A DNA stretch of 64,000 nt from JAMQKA01 sp034521835 (GTDB lineage: Bacteria; Bacteroidota; Rhodothermia; Balneolales; Balneolaceae): the NCBI GenBank assembly GCA_034521835.1, contig JAXHMA010000006.1, positions 124,001-188,000 on the forward strand, read 5' to 3'. A program made the translations under genes and the position numbers. The number at the start of each line of letters is the position of its first letter. Position 1 is the first letter of the stretch. Below, piece after piece: positions 20,186 to 30,520 of this stretch. The notes beneath the pieces are model-generated. The model did not search any database. It was not told where the DNA came from and saw nothing but the letters and a program-made list of their open reading frames with translations.

Positions 20186-20231
20186 GTAAAGTAACCTTTA
20201 GCCTTCAACATTAAACTTTTAACAAGAGCGT

Positions 20232-21335
20232 ATGCCAGTACCCCTTTTTGATCCCACGCCCGATATCGAGGCCCATTGGGAGGAATACAGCCAGGCGATT
20301 CATAACGTAATGAAGCACGGGCAGTTTATCCTGGGACCCGAGGTCGAGGAATTTGAACAGAAGGCCGCTGAGTACCTGGGCGTCAAGCACGCGGTAGGAG
20401 TTAATTCCGGTACCGATGCGCTTGTCATAGGGCTCCGCGCAGCCGGCGTCGGGCCGGGCGATGAGGTGATTACCACGCCGTTTTCCTTTTTTGCCACCGC
20501 CGAATCGATCAGCAACGTTGGCGCAACACCCGTTTTTGTGGATATAAATTCTGAAACCTTCAACCTTGATCCATCCAACATAGAACACGCAATTACCGAA
20601 AAAACAAAAGCCATCCTCCCGGTCCACCTTTTTGGAAAGCCGGCGGAGATGGATTCAATCATGCAGATTGCCAGGCAGAACGAGCTGAAGGTTATTGAAG
20701 ACTGCGCGCAATCATTTGGTGCAACCTACAAGGGCCGGCAAACAGGATCGATAGGCGATGCGGGTGCTTTCTCGTTTTTCCCGACCAAGAATCTTGGCGG
20801 CTTTGGCGACGGCGGACTCATTACAACCGATGACGACGAAATCGCCGACTTATGCCGGAAACTGCGGGCGCACGGCTCTAAAAAGAAATATCACAACGAA
20901 ATATTGGGATACAACTCCCGCTTGGATACCGTTCAGGCAGCGGTGTTACTGGTGAAATTGAATTACCTGGACGAAGGAAATCAGCAGCGAAAAGAAATCG
21001 CTAAACGATATACCAGCGCCTTAACATCTTTTGCAGAGCTCAAGCCGCCGGTTCACGCTGAAGGAGATGTTTTTCACCAGTACACCATTCGTGTAGCCAA
21101 CGGCAAAAGGGATCAAGTGAGGGAGGAGCTTTCGAAACAGGATATCAGTACCGGCCTGTATTACCCCGTGCCGCAGGATCAGCTTCCGGCGTATTCCGAC
21201 CTGAAATGCAAGCTGGAGACTTCTGAGCGTGCAGCAGAACAGGTTTTGAGTTTGCCGATCTGGCCGGGAATGGAGCAGGCGGCTCAGGACGAAGTGATCT
21301 CTGCACTCGGCAAGCTGCTTTTAAAATCACCGTAA
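20232..21335 (+). CDS. wbpE: WbpE-type DegT/DnrJ/EryC1 aminotransferase
   Basis: 367 residues, intact. PLP-dependent transamination of the 3-keto sugar nucleotide with glutamate. VPLFDPTPDIEAHWEEYSQA starts the protein; GVNSGTDALVIGLRAAGVGP, VITTPFSFFATAESISNVGA and EDCAQSFGATYKGRQTGSIG are cofactor-binding regions, and the lysine of FSFFPTKNLGGFGDGG forms the Schiff base. GYNSRLDTVQAAVLLVKL and ISTGLYYPVPQDQLPAY complete the family pattern. It is separated from wbpD only by the inserted four-helix-bundle gene. Confidence 0.94.
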   Translation: MPVPLFDPTPDIEAHWEEYSQAIHNVMKHGQFILGPEVEEFEQKAAEYLGVKHAVGVNSGTDALVIGLRAAGVGPGDEVITTPFSFFATAESISNVGATPVFVDINSETFNLDPSNIEHAITEKTKAILPVHLFGKPAEMDSIMQIARQNELKVIEDCAQSFGATYKGRQTGSIGDAGAFSFFPTKNLGGFGDGGLITTDDDEIADLCRKLRAHGSKKKYHNEILGYNSRLDTVQAAVLLVKLNYLDEGNQQRKEIAKRYTSALTSFAELKPPVHAEGDVFHQYTIRVANGKRDQVREELSKQDISTGLYYPVPQDQLPAYSDLKCKLETSERAAEQVLSLPIWPGMEQAAQDEVISALGKLLLKSP

Positions 21336-21426
21336 ATTGAATGTTTAGATCTGTGCAAGTAATACAATAAGTTAGACAGGAAGCAATTTCCGGCTCATAT
21401 ATTAAATAAACTGATTAGATAAATTT

Positions 21427-22667
21427 TTGGGTACCTCTGATTTAAATAACGAAGACCAGTCACAAGAACTGGAAAAGCCAGATCCAAGCAAGGCACGTTT
21501 TTATGAAAGTGATTATAAACTCGTGCCCGCCGATGAGTTCGATCGCTACAAAAGATGGGCGGATAGCCAGTTTGACCCGCAGGATCTGCTGACAGAAGCT
21601 TGGGCATAACCGGGTGGTTTATCATTAAATCTGCTGTTATTGCCGCTGTTGTAGGCGTTGCTTTTTCCTTTCTGCTACAGTCGGAGTATACCAGTTCGGC
21701 CTCCCTGATGCCGGAATACAGCACGGAGGGTTCAATCGGCGGCGGCCGGGCGCAAGATCTGCTGCAACAGTACGGGGGCATGCTCGGTATCGGAGGGGGA
21801 ACGTATTCTGCCTCGAGCAATGCCATTCGCGTGGAGCTGTATCCCAAAATCGTGCAGTCACTGCCGTTCCAAATCAACCTGCTGGAACACGAGTTCCACT
21901 ACCCGGAACAGGACACCACAGCTTCCCTGTACGATTATTTCACGACTATTAGAGAGGCCTCTTTCTTTGACTATCTCTATGCGTATACCGTCAGGCTGCC
22001 TTTTACGGCAAGAGCATGGATGATCTACTGGCTGTCGGATGGAGATCAGGAGGTAGTAGTTCAAGAGCCGGGAGATGCCAAAAGTGACATTTACAATATT
22101 TCCAAATTGAAGATGGGATACATCGAAATAATGCGATCCAGAATATGGGTGACGCTGGATCAGCAGTCGGCTGTAATAAATGTCCAGGTAATGATGCCCG
22201 ATCCCCAGCTTTCTGCACAGGTGGCGAGATTTACCATCGACAATTTGACGGATTACCTGGTGGAATACCGCACTGAAAAAATTAAAACTGACCTTGAATA
22301 TGTAACCGGGCAATTTAACAGTGCTGAGCAGCGGTTTACCAATATTCAGGATTCACTGGCTGAATTCCGGGATCGAAACAGGAATGTGGCCACCGCCCGG
22401 GCCCAGACAAAGGAACAGCGTCTGCAGTCGGAATACGATATTGCGTTTAATATTTATAACAGCCTGGCCCAGCAACTGGAGCAAACCAAACTGCGGTTGC
22501 AGGAGGAAACGCCCGTTTTCGAGGTCCTGGAGCCGGTTAAAGTACCTACGGAAGATAGCAGCCCGCAGCGGGCAAAGATTGGATTGATTTTCCTGGTTTT
22601 GGGCGGGGGGCTCTCGGCCGGATACGTGCTAGGCAAATATGTCATCGATAGGTACTGGAAGGACTAA
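21427..22667 (+). CDS. wzz: Wzz-type chain-length determinant protein (first copy; frameshift near 21600)
   Basis: Inner-membrane polysaccharide co-polymerase that sets glycan chain length. It starts at a TTG (GTSDLNNEDQSQELEKP). The first membrane helix is GWFIIKSAVIAAVVGVAFSF, after the shift at LLTEAW. The periplasmic part contains SEYTSSASLMPEYS, LLQQYGGMLGIGGGTY and PKIVQSLPFQINLLEHEFHY, then a long coiled region (SAEQRFTNIQDSLAEFRDRN, YDIAFNIYNSLAQQLEQTKL), a proline-rich EPVKVPTEDSSPQRA and a final helix IGLIFLVLGGGLSAGYVLGK. No kinase domain follows. A paralogue lies 0.7 kb downstream. Confidence 0.9.
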
Positions 22668-23377
22668 ACAGGGATGAAGCAAAAGCCCATAATGAATTAC
22701 CAGGTTTTTGACAGTTCATCAAAATCATATTCTCGCTAATATAGAATGTAGTGCAGCGATTAATAAAAAAGTAAACTAATGATGAGCTTATTTATCCGGA
22801 TCATGGCAATTTAAATTCCCGTTTTAAAGGGGGTCGTTGTGAATTGACTTCGAAAAACGGGGTCCGGGGTAGCGCGGGAAAGCCTGTGAATTAGCTAAGA
22901 ACGGTTCAAAGCAACAGCTGAAGAAGAGCCTGAGAAAGTACAACATCTTCGATACCCCGGGGAGTTCTTTAATTCATTTTTTCCTCACTGAAAAAATGAA
23001 TTACCGCTGAAAGAGAATTTTGCTCCTAAAGTATTCCCTGGAGACCAAATAATCGACTCCCGTTTATCAATCTCCCTAAATCCCTCTTCTCAAGAGGGAC
23101 TTCCCGGCCAGTTACTTCGACAAGCCGAAATAGGCATTTAATTAACCCCATGAGTTCCTCATTGGAGAAGGAGGACAGGAGGATTGACCGTATTCCTGCA
23201 GATGCAGATATCAACACTTGACGTGAGTTTGTAACCGGTAAACGCGTTAATATAGCATGTAGATAGTAACCTGTTCTTTTCTATCTATCGAAAAATCCGT
23301 ATCATAGCACGCCGTTTGATTGTCGCTTTCCAGGTTTTAAAAGATCATCGAATAATCACAGAAAAAAGTTACAAGCT
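22668..23377. repeat. Non-coding block between the two wzz genes: repeat modules R2, R4b and R3 (all reversed)
   Basis: No gene is seen. R2 spans 22864-22960 with inverted ends CCGGGGTA/TACCCCGG. R4b is a perfect 13-bp hairpin, AATTCATTTTTTC (22971-22983) with GAAAAAATGAATT (22990-23002). R3 spans about 23033-23187, whose inner arms around CCTCTTCTCAAGAGG and TTGGAGAAGGAGG pair. This block contains an uninterrupted R4b-R2 junction, the site occupied elsewhere in the window by the group II intron and by IS110 elements. The sequence to 23377 otherwise shows nothing recognisable. Confidence 0.7.
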
Positions 23378-24552
23378 CTGAGCAAAGATAATCCAAATAA
23401 CAAACACGAGGCATCTCCAAAGAAAGAAAAGACCGAACAGGATCTTTCTCTGCAGGAGTACCGCCTGGTACCGATTGAAGAGTGGGAAGAGAGCCAGGAA
23501 GAGACAAGAGAAATTGATCTCCTGGAGTTATCCAACCACATTTGGGACAGGCGCTGGTTTATAGCCAAAGTGACCGGGGCATTCATTATTATTGGCCTGC
23601 TGGTTGCACTCCTGAGTCCGGTAGAATATGAGGTTGAAGCTACGTTAATGCCGGAGGCACAGTCAAGCCAGGGCACGGCCGGCAGCTTGCTGCAGCAGTA
23701 CGGCGGACTGTTGGGCATGAGTGGTAATTTCAGCAGCCGGCAGCAGGGTACCATTCCGCCAAACTCTCTACCCGACTATTGTACAGAGCCTGCCTTTTCA
23801 GCTGGAGGTGCTCAACAAAAATGTAACGTTTTCAGAGCCCGATACTACGGTTTCTGTTTATACCTATTTTGATGAAATCCATTCCCCGTTGTTTTCTGCT
23901 TACCTGACGGAATATACCGTCCGTCTTCCTGGCAAAATAATCGGTGCTTTAAAAGGCGATCAAACCGATAAGCAGCCCCTGCCAAAAGGATTTGAAACGG
24001 ATACGGTTTATAACGTGACCAAGTCTCAGATGAATATTGTTAACGATATGCGGGAGCGTATATCCATAAGCATGAATGAACAGACAGGGATTCTGTCGTT
24101 AACCGTTCAGATGCCAGACCCCAAGGCTGCCGCTGAAGTCGGGCAAATAAGCATCAGCTTGATTAAGGAATATATAGCCAACTACCACGACGCGCAAGGC
24201 GATGGATGACCTGGAGTTTGCCGAGCAGCAGATGGAACGGGCCGAACAGCGTTTCCAGGAGATTCAAACCAAGCTCGCAGAGTTTCGGGATAGTAACGTG
24301 AATCTTGCCACCGCCAGGGCCCAGACGCGGGAGCAGCAATTGCAGTCAGAATATGACTTGGCGTTTAACGTGTATAACTCCCTGGCCCAACAGGTAGAAC
24401 AGGCCAGGATGAGGGTGCAGGAACAGACGCCGGTGGTGAGCATTTTGCAACCAATTCAGATTCCGATTGATGATACGACGAGTGGATTAATGATATTGAT
24501 AAATGTTTACATCAATTGGTTGCTTGCTATCTATAGGGTTTGGGACAGTTGA
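23378..24552 (+). CDS. wzz: Wzz-type chain-length determinant protein (second copy; frameshifted, altered C-terminus)
   Basis: Paralogue of the preceding wzz. SLQEYRLVPIEEWEESQEE precedes the first membrane helix FIAKVTGAFIIIGLLVALLS; then EVEATLMPEAQSSQG, GSLLQQYGGLLGMSGNFSS, YPTIVQSLPFQLEVLNKNVT and NLATARAQTREQQLQSEYDL parallel the first copy. Shifts lie near 23755 and 24195. The start is uncertain; the frame is open upstream of 23378. The end, IQIPIDDTTSGLMILINVYI to VWDS, lacks the glycine-rich second helix of copy 1. It coincides with the change to AT-rich DNA near 24480, so the end may have been replaced by recombination. Confidence 0.8.
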
Positions 24553-24581
24553 ATTTTTTAATCAGGAGATAGAAAATTTTT

Positions 24582-25565
24582 ATGAAAGTTTTAATTACCG
24601 GTGCTGACGGTTTTATCGGCAGTCATTTAACAGAATTGCTTATTAAAAGAAGGCTACGCTGTAAAAGCCTTTTGTTATTACAATTCCTTTAATTCTTGGG
24701 GGTGGTTGGATAGCCTGCCAAGAAGAAATTAGATAATATCGAGGTTTTTACTGGTGATGTCCGTGATCCGAACGGTGTACGTACAGCTATGGAGGATATT
24801 GATATTGTATTTCATCTTGCGGCCCTAATAGGCATCCCATTTAGCTATCATTCACCTGATAGTTATGTTGACACCAATATTAAGGGTACGCTCAATGTAT
24901 TACAGGCAGCACGTGATTTAGAACTTGAACGCGTTTTGATAACATCGACTTCTGAAGTCTATGGTACGGCACAGTTTGTGCCAATAACAGAAGATCATCC
25001 TAAACAGGGACAATCTCCATATTCTGCTACAAAGATTGGTGCTGATTTTATGGCAGAGTCCTTTTATCGAAGCTTTGATCTACCGGTGACAATGGTTCGC
25101 CCGTTTAACACGTATGGTCCCCGTCAGTCTGCAAGAGCGGTTATTCCAACTATTATAACCCAACTGGTAAGTGGTAAAGAAGAAATTGAATTGGGAGATT
25201 TATATCCCACAAGAGACTTTGTATATGTTAAAGATACCGCTAAAGGTTTTCTGGAAGTATCCCAATGTACCGATCTTATTGGAGAAGAAGTAAATATTGC
25301 TACTCAGAATGAAATTAGCATTGGTAATCTAGCACAGGAAATCATTGACCAGATAAACCCTGATGCAGAGGTCGTAAAGGATGAACAGCGGCTCCGCCCT
25401 AAAAAGAGTGAGGTTTATCGTCTTTACGGATCCAATGAAAAATTAAAAAAGTATACTGGCTGGATGCCGGAGTTTTCTTTACGTAAAGGAATAGAAGAAA
25501 CTATTAAATGGTATAGTAAAGAGGAAAACCTAAAACAATTTAAGACGGATATCTATAATATTTGA
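24582..25565 (+). CDS. legB: LegB-like sugar-nucleotide 4,6-dehydratase, SDR family (frameshift near 24650)
   Basis: First dedicated step of legionaminic acid synthesis: NAD-dependent 4,6-dehydration of GDP- (or UDP-) GlcNAc. The start ATG at 24582 follows an AGGAG site. GADGFIGSHLTELLI is the Rossmann loop; VFHLAALIGIPFSYHSPDSY, TSTSEVYGTAQFVPI, YSATKIGADF (the YxxxK catalytic pair) and VRPFNTYGPRQSARAVIPTI follow. The 327-residue reconstructed length suits extended SDRs. The gene begins the AT-rich, tightly overlapping operon; its stop overlaps the next start by one base. The GDP rather than UDP specificity is inferred from the ptmE gene in the same operon. Confidence 0.9.
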
Positions 25566-26724
25566 TGCCTGATTTTATAGATAATACTGTCGGTTTTATT
25601 CGTGAATATTACAAGACAAATGAGTTTGTTCCTCTCCATGAACCACGTTTCATTGGTAATGAAAAGAATTATGTTATGAATACCATTGAATCCTCCTTTG
25701 TTTCTTCTGTTGGAGCTTATGTGGACCAATTTGAAGAGCAAATAGCAGAAATTTCTCAAACGAAGCGTGGTGTTGCTGTCGTGAATGGTACTGCTGCCTT
25801 GCAGGTGGCACTACGATTAGCGGGTGTTGAACAAGGTGATGAAGTATTAACTCAGGCACTAACCTTTGTCGCAACAGTTAATGCAATTCGATACAATAGA
25901 GCCGCCCCTGTTTTTATAGATGTAGATAGGGATACTATGGGGCTTTCACCTAATGCGCTAGAGCGGTTTTTAGAACAATATGGTGAAATTCGAGAAGGCG
26001 GTTGCTACAACGTACAAACCGGGAACCGAATTGCAGCCTGTGTTCCCATGCATACCTTTGGTTTTCCAGTTCACTTGGACGAGTTGCTTTCAGTTTGTGA
26101 TAAGTGGAGATATTCCCGTGGTTAGAGGACGCTGCAGAATCATTGGGATCCATTATATAAAGGAAAACCGACTGGAAGCTTTGGTGAGTTTGGTATTTTC
26201 TCGTTCAATGGTAATAAAATAGTTACAGCCGGGGGCGGTGGAGCAATTGTTACTAATGATAAACAGAAAGCGGAGCATGCCAAGCATCTGACGACAACTG
26301 CCAAAAAGCCGCATGATTATGAATATTATCATGATGAATTGGGCTATAATTATCGGATGCCCAATCTTAAATGCGGCATTGGTTTGTGCGCAGCTGGAAC
26401 AGTTGGATGATTATATTGAGCATATAAACGCTCATTGGCCAGAGATTACGCAAATTTTTTTGAACAACAAAGGCATTACAATTCAGAAAAGAAAATACTG
26501 ATACCAGAGCTAACTATTGGTTGATGTGTATAGAACTGGAAAATCGAGAGCAGCGGAACGAATTTCTGGAAAGAACTAATGAAAAAGGAATTATGACTCG
26601 TCCCATTTGGCAGTTAATGTATCGTCTGCCGATGTATGAAGATTGTTTGAGGGATGAACAAGTAAACGCCGAATATTTGGAAGATCGAATTGTAAATATA
26701 CCGAGCAGCGTTCGTGTCAAGTAA
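25565..26724 (+). CDS. legC: LegC-family aminotransferase (frameshifted)
   Basis: PLP-dependent transamination at C4 of the keto sugar nucleotide. The N-terminus IDNTVGFIREYYKTNEFVPL HEPRF and SSFVSSVGAYVDQFEEQIAE is distinctive for LegC. GVAVVNGTAALQVALRLAGV, EVLTQALTFVATVNAIRYNR, EDAAESLGS and GIFSFNGNKIVTAGGGG, with the cofactor lysine in NGNK, follow. The end is MTRPIWQLMYRLPMYEDCLR. Shifts lie near 26110, 26380 and 26500. It follows legB with a one-base overlap (TGATG) and slightly overlaps legH. Confidence 0.93.
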
Positions 26725-27347
26725 TAAAAATATATTACTTGGTTATTCTGGACATGCCTTTGTGGTCGCTGAGGCAGCAGGTAAGGCCGGTATTTCTATT
26801 GATTATTATGCAGATAAGAACAAAGCTGTAAAGAACCCATTAAAGTTGAATTATATTGGCTTTGAAGGAGATGAGGGTTTTGAAGGATGGGGCAAAGGGT
26901 TTGGTTTTGTATTAGGAGTAGGAGATAACAATATTAGCACGAGCCTTGGCAACTTGGTTGAAAGTAGCAAACGAGCTATTATTGACAGTTATTACATCCG
27001 GCAGCTGAGATTTCGAATAGTGCTACCATTGGTACCGGAACTTTTGTTTCTGCCCATGTAACTATCAATGCGTTGAGTGAAATCGGGAAATATGTAATTT
27101 TAAACACAAATTGCGTTATTGAACATGAGTGTCGTATTGCTAATGGTGTTCATGTAGCACCGGGAGCGGTTTTAGCAGGAAATGTTGAGGTTGGGAAAGG
27201 CTCGTTTATCGGTGCTAATACGGTTGTAAAAGAAAGTGTTTCAATAGGAGAAGATGTTATTGTAGGAGCTGGCGCAACAATTATTAAATGATATTCCAAA
27301 TGAACAAAAAGATAGTAGGAAATCCGGGTACGAGAAATATGAACTGA
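26714..27347 (+). CDS. legH: NeuD/LegH-type sugar O/N-acetyltransferase (frameshifted)
   Basis: Predicted to acetylate the 4-amino group of the legionaminic intermediate. An N-terminal PglD-like domain (NILLGYSGHAFVVAEAAGKA) is followed by left-handed beta-helix repeats (SEIGKYVILNTNCVIEHECR, ANGVHVAPGAVLAGNVEVGK, SFIGANTVVKESVSIGEDVI, VGAGATI) and a short tail reading KIVGNPGTRNMN after a shift. Frame changes lie near 27000 and 27290. About 210 residues, the normal size. The final ATGAACTGA seems to overlap the start of legI. Confidence 0.85.
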
Positions 27348-28371
27348 CAGAGAGTAACTATAATTGCTGAGGCCGGTGTAAATCATAATGGCGATCTTCA
27401 AAAAGCGGAAGAGCTGATTAATGTTGCTGCAGATAGTGGTGCAGATGTGGTAAAGTTTCAGACATTTAAGGCAGATAAATTAGTTAGCAAGAAGGCTAAG
27501 AAGGCTGAATATCAGTCAGAAAATATGGGGGGAGATGATGACAGCCAGTACGATATGCTCAAATCCCTTGAGTTGAGCGATGACGACCATCACTTTTTGA
27601 TTGAAAAATGTAATGAATATAATATCCAGTTTTTATCTACTGCTTTTGATGTAGATGGTATTAATTATCTTGACAGGTTGGGTATTCCCTTCTTTCAAAA
27701 GCCCATTCGGTGAAATTACCAACTACCCGTACTTGAAAAGATTAGGTCAAAAAGGAAAACCGGTGATACTGTCAACCGGTATGGCGACACTAAAAGAAGT
27801 TAAAGATGCTGTTGCCGTATTAACTGAATTTGGTTTGATAAAAGAACAGATTACGGTTTTACACTGTAACACGGAATATCCTACGCCCATGGAAGATGTA
27901 AATCTAAAAGCCATGGATACCATAGCTAAGGAATTGGGAGTAGAGGTTGGATACTCAGATCATACGTTAGGTATCGAAGTGCCGATTGCTGCGACAGCGA
28001 GAGGAGCAAAAGTGATTGAAAAACATTTTACGCTGGACCGAGATCTACCCGGACCGGACCATCGTGCTTCACTTGAGCCGGAAGAACTGAAGGTAATGGT
28101 TACAGGCATTCGGAATATTGAAAAGGCACTAAGTGGAGATGGGCAAAAAAAACCAAGTAAGAGTGAACTGAAAAATATTGAGGTTGCCCGCAAGAGCTTA
28201 TATCTAATACAAGATGTTGAAGAGGGCCATGTCTTAAGAGAACAAGATCTGATACCACTAAGACCAGGAACTGGTATTTCACCTATGGAGTTGAACCACG
28301 TTATTGGCAAAACTATGAAAAAAAGTTTGAAAAAAGAATCTCTTTTAACTTGGAATGATTTAATTGAATAG
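27339..28371 (+). CDS. legI: N,N'-diacetyllegionaminic acid synthase (NeuB family; frameshifted)
   Basis: Condenses the 6-deoxy diacetamido-mannose-type sugar with phosphoenolpyruvate. TIIAEAGVNHNGDLQKAEEL opens the TIM barrel; GADVVKFQTFKADKLV, FLSTAFDVDGINYLDRLGIP, GKPVILSTGMATLKEVKDAV, VLHCNTEYPTPMEDVNLKAM, VGYSDHTLGIEVPIAATARG and KVIEKHFTLDRDLPGPDHRA are all NeuB-family blocks. The SAF (antifreeze-like) domain follows (SLYLIQDVEEGHVLREQDLI, LRPGTGISPMELNHVIGKTM). The start region needs one base removed, and a shift lies near 27705. Legionaminate rather than sialate is inferred from LegB and LegC. Confidence 0.93.
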
Positions 28372-28375
28372 AAAA

Positions 28376-28603
28376 ATGGATAAACAGATATTAAACATCT
28401 TTAATTCTGTACTTGAAAACAATGAATTAAGTATAGTACAAGAATTAAGAAGAGAGGATAGCCTTAGAGATGATTTGGGACTTGACTCTTTAGCTTTAGC
28501 TGAATTAACAGTTAAGATTGAAAGTGAATTTGGGATTGATATATTTGAGGATGAAATTATAGAAACAGTTGGTGAAGCTTTAGAAAAAATAGAAGAAAAA
28601 TGA
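28376..28603 (+). CDS. Acyl carrier protein
   Basis: 75 residues from the ATG at 28376. The phosphopantetheine site is LGLDSLALAELTVKIE, with Ser in the canonical DSL. The surrounding RREDSLRDDLGLDSL and FGIDIFEDEIIETVGEALEK are standard ACP helices II-III. It starts five bases after legI and ends overlapping the ligase start (ATGA). A stand-alone carrier protein within a nonulosonic acid operon is unusual; with its neighbours it suggests that a non-acetyl acyl group is carried for sugar decoration. It is unlikely to be the housekeeping fatty-acid AcpP, given the location and the neighbouring dedicated ligase. Confidence 0.93.
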   Translation: MDKQILNIFNSVLENNELSIVQELRREDSLRDDLGLDSLALAELTVKIESEFGIDIFEDEIIETVGEALEKIEEK

Positions 28604-29799
28604 GCTTATTTTACGCTGATATAAGTATCGATCTGGAGGTTAGATATAAGGAGTTAGTTGAACATGTTGCTAATCCGAGAAAGATGTTTTCTAGGCATCT
28701 GAAATCTGACTACTATAGTTTTTTTGTGTCTTTCTTACGGGCACTATATATGCAAGATTCTTTTAATATTTCTGAAAATAAATTGGATCAGGATATTGTG
28801 GTGACTAATACAAAAAAATTATCATTAAACAGTTATAAAGATTTAAAAAAGGCAATTCAAAGGGAGTCATCTACTGCAGAAATCAAGTTATATACATCTG
28901 GTACGACTGGGCAGCCAAAGGGAGTTGATCATAATTTAAAAACGTTGCTGAAAAGAATTCATATAGATGACAAACATAAGGATGATGTATGGGGATTTGC
29001 TTATAACCCAACTCATATGGCAGGAATACAAGTTTTTTTCCAGGCTTTTTTAAATAAAAATTCAATTGTAAGGTTATTTGAACTGGATAGATCAAAAATA
29101 TTTACCAGTATAAATAAATATAAGGTATCCCATATATCGGCTACCCCAACGTTTTATCGGTTATTACTTTCTAAAAATGAACAATTTCCTAATGTTATTA
29201 GGTTAACTATGGGAGGTGAGGGACATGGGAAAAAATTGGAAAATAAATTACAAAAGCTGTTCCCAAATGCCGAAATGAGAAATATCTATGCTTCAACTGA
29301 AGCAGGAGCATTATTTGAAACAACAGGGGAAATATTTACTATTGAAGATTCACTTCGTGAAAAAATAAAGATTGAAGAAGATGAACTTATTTTACATAGA
29401 TCTTTATTAGCTGAGAGTATGCGTAAAAAAGTGAAAGAGGGTTGGTATAATACTGGAGATTTAGTCGAAGTTGTACAAAAAAGCCCCTTACAGTTTAGGT
29501 TTAAAGGGAGAAAAAACGAGATGATAAATGTAGGGGGTTATAAGGTGAACCCCAATAAAGTTGAAAATGTGATAAATGAAATCAGGGGCGTTATTAGTTC
29601 TCGAGTTTTTAGTAAAGATAACAGAGTAGTAGGTAAAATTGTTTGTTGTGAAGTAGTAATAGAAGATAATGGATTAGATGAAAAGGAGATTAGGAATGTT
29701 TTAAAAAAGAGATTGAATGATTATGAAATTCCAAGATTTTTCGAATTTGTGGATACGGTTAAGAAAACTAATACTGGAAAGATTCAGCGTAATGGGTAA
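28600..29799 (+). CDS. AMP-forming acyl ligase (ANL family), probable acyl-ACP ligase
   Basis: 399 residues, intact. Adenylate-forming motifs are all present: P-loop LYTSGTTGQPKGVDHN (about 98-113), IYASTEAGALFETTG, WYNTGDLVEVV, GRKNEMINVGGYKVNPNKVE and the catalytic C-terminal lysine in KKTNTGKIQR. The N-terminal subdomain is short compared with full acyl-CoA synthetases (500 or more residues), as in small ligases that load a partner carrier protein. It is translationally coupled to the ACP upstream and the ketoreductase downstream. Substrate unknown; a short (hydroxy)acyl acid is inferred. Confidence 0.9.
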   Translation: MSLFYADISIDLEVRYKELVEHVANPRKMFSRHLKSDYYSFFVSFLRALYMQDSFNISENKLDQDIVVTNTKKLSLNSYKDLKKAIQRESSTAEIKLYTSGTTGQPKGVDHNLKTLLKRIHIDDKHKDDVWGFAYNPTHMAGIQVFFQAFLNKNSIVRLFELDRSKIFTSINKYKVSHISATPTFYRLLLSKNEQFPNVIRLTMGGEGHGKKLENKLQKLFPNAEMRNIYASTEAGALFETTGEIFTIEDSLREKIKIEEDELILHRSLLAESMRKKVKEGWYNTGDLVEVVQKSPLQFRFKGRKNEMINVGGYKVNPNKVENVINEIRGVISSRVFSKDNRVVGKIVCCEVVIEDNGLDEKEIRNVLKKRLNDYEIPRFFEFVDTVKKTNTGKIQRNG

Positions 29800-30520
29800 A
29801 AATATTTTAGTTACAGGTATATCGAGAGGAGTAGGATTTCAAATTGCAAAAACATGTTTAGGACAAGGTAATACTGTTTTTGGCTTAAATAGATCGATTT
29901 CCCCACAATTAGAGGATTTAATTCAAAAATATCCTGATAGGCTTAATTTTTTTAAATTTGATTTAAGTAATAGTAAAAAAATAAAATCAGCAATTTTTAA
30001 AAATTTTATAGGCTTAAATACGAGGATTGATGCATATATTAATAATGCTGCTATTGCTTATGATGATATTGTAACTAATGCAGATGTTGAAAATTTACAG
30101 CAGATGTATAATGTCAATGTAATCTCTCCAATTATGATTACAAAGAATGTTATTCGCAATATGTTATTGCATCAAGTTAGTGGCAGTATTGTCCATATGT
30201 CTTCAATAAGTGTTCATACAGGTTATAAGGGATTGTCTATGTACGCCTCAACTAAAGGTGCATTGGAAGCTTTTTCAAAGAATGTTGCAAGAGAATGGGG
30301 TAGAAAAAAAATCCGATCAAACTGTTTGGTCGCAGGTTTTATGGAAACGGATATGAGTTCAGAATTGTCTGATGATCAAAAAGACCGGATTTACAAAAGG
30401 ACTTCTCTGAAAGAGCCAACCAAAATTGAATCAGTTGTAGAGACAATCTGTTTTTTACTTTCAGAGGAATCAAATTCGATTACTGGCCAGAATATTCATG
30501 TTGATGCTGGGACTATATGA
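29792..30520 (+). CDS. FabG-like short-chain dehydrogenase/reductase
   Basis: 242 residues from the ATG at 29792, overlapping the ligase by eight bases. NILVTGISRGVGFQIAKTCL is the NAD(P) site; YINNAAIAYDDIV the NNA motif; VHMSSISVHTGYKGLSMYAS followed by TKGALEAFSKNVAREWGRKK gives Ser and the YxxxK catalytic pair; NCLVAGFMETDMSSELSDD and SNSITGQNIHVDAGTI are the FabG-like end. It could reduce a 3-oxoacyl-ACP made with the adjacent ligase and ACP, or act on a sugar nucleotide like PtmA of Campylobacter. Context favours the acyl role, but this is inference. Confidence 0.88.
   Translation: MGKNILVTGISRGVGFQIAKTCLGQGNTVFGLNRSISPQLEDLIQKYPDRLNFFKFDLSNSKKIKSAIFKNFIGLNTRIDAYINNAAIAYDDIVTNADVENLQQMYNVNVISPIMITKNVIRNMLLHQVSGSIVHMSSISVHTGYKGLSMYASTKGALEAFSKNVAREWGRKKIRSNCLVAGFMETDMSSELSDDQKDRIYKRTSLKEPTKIESVVETICFLLSEESNSITGQNIHVDAGTI

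Noticed and set aside
22864..23187. Repeat cluster considered as a CRISPR array
   Set aside because: Units differ in length and sequence, have inverted ends and lack regular spacing; no cas genes are present.
28364..28375. Upstream TTG start for the acyl carrier protein
   Set aside because: It would lie inside the end of legI and adds four residues not expected in ACPs; the ATG at 28376 gives the normal length.
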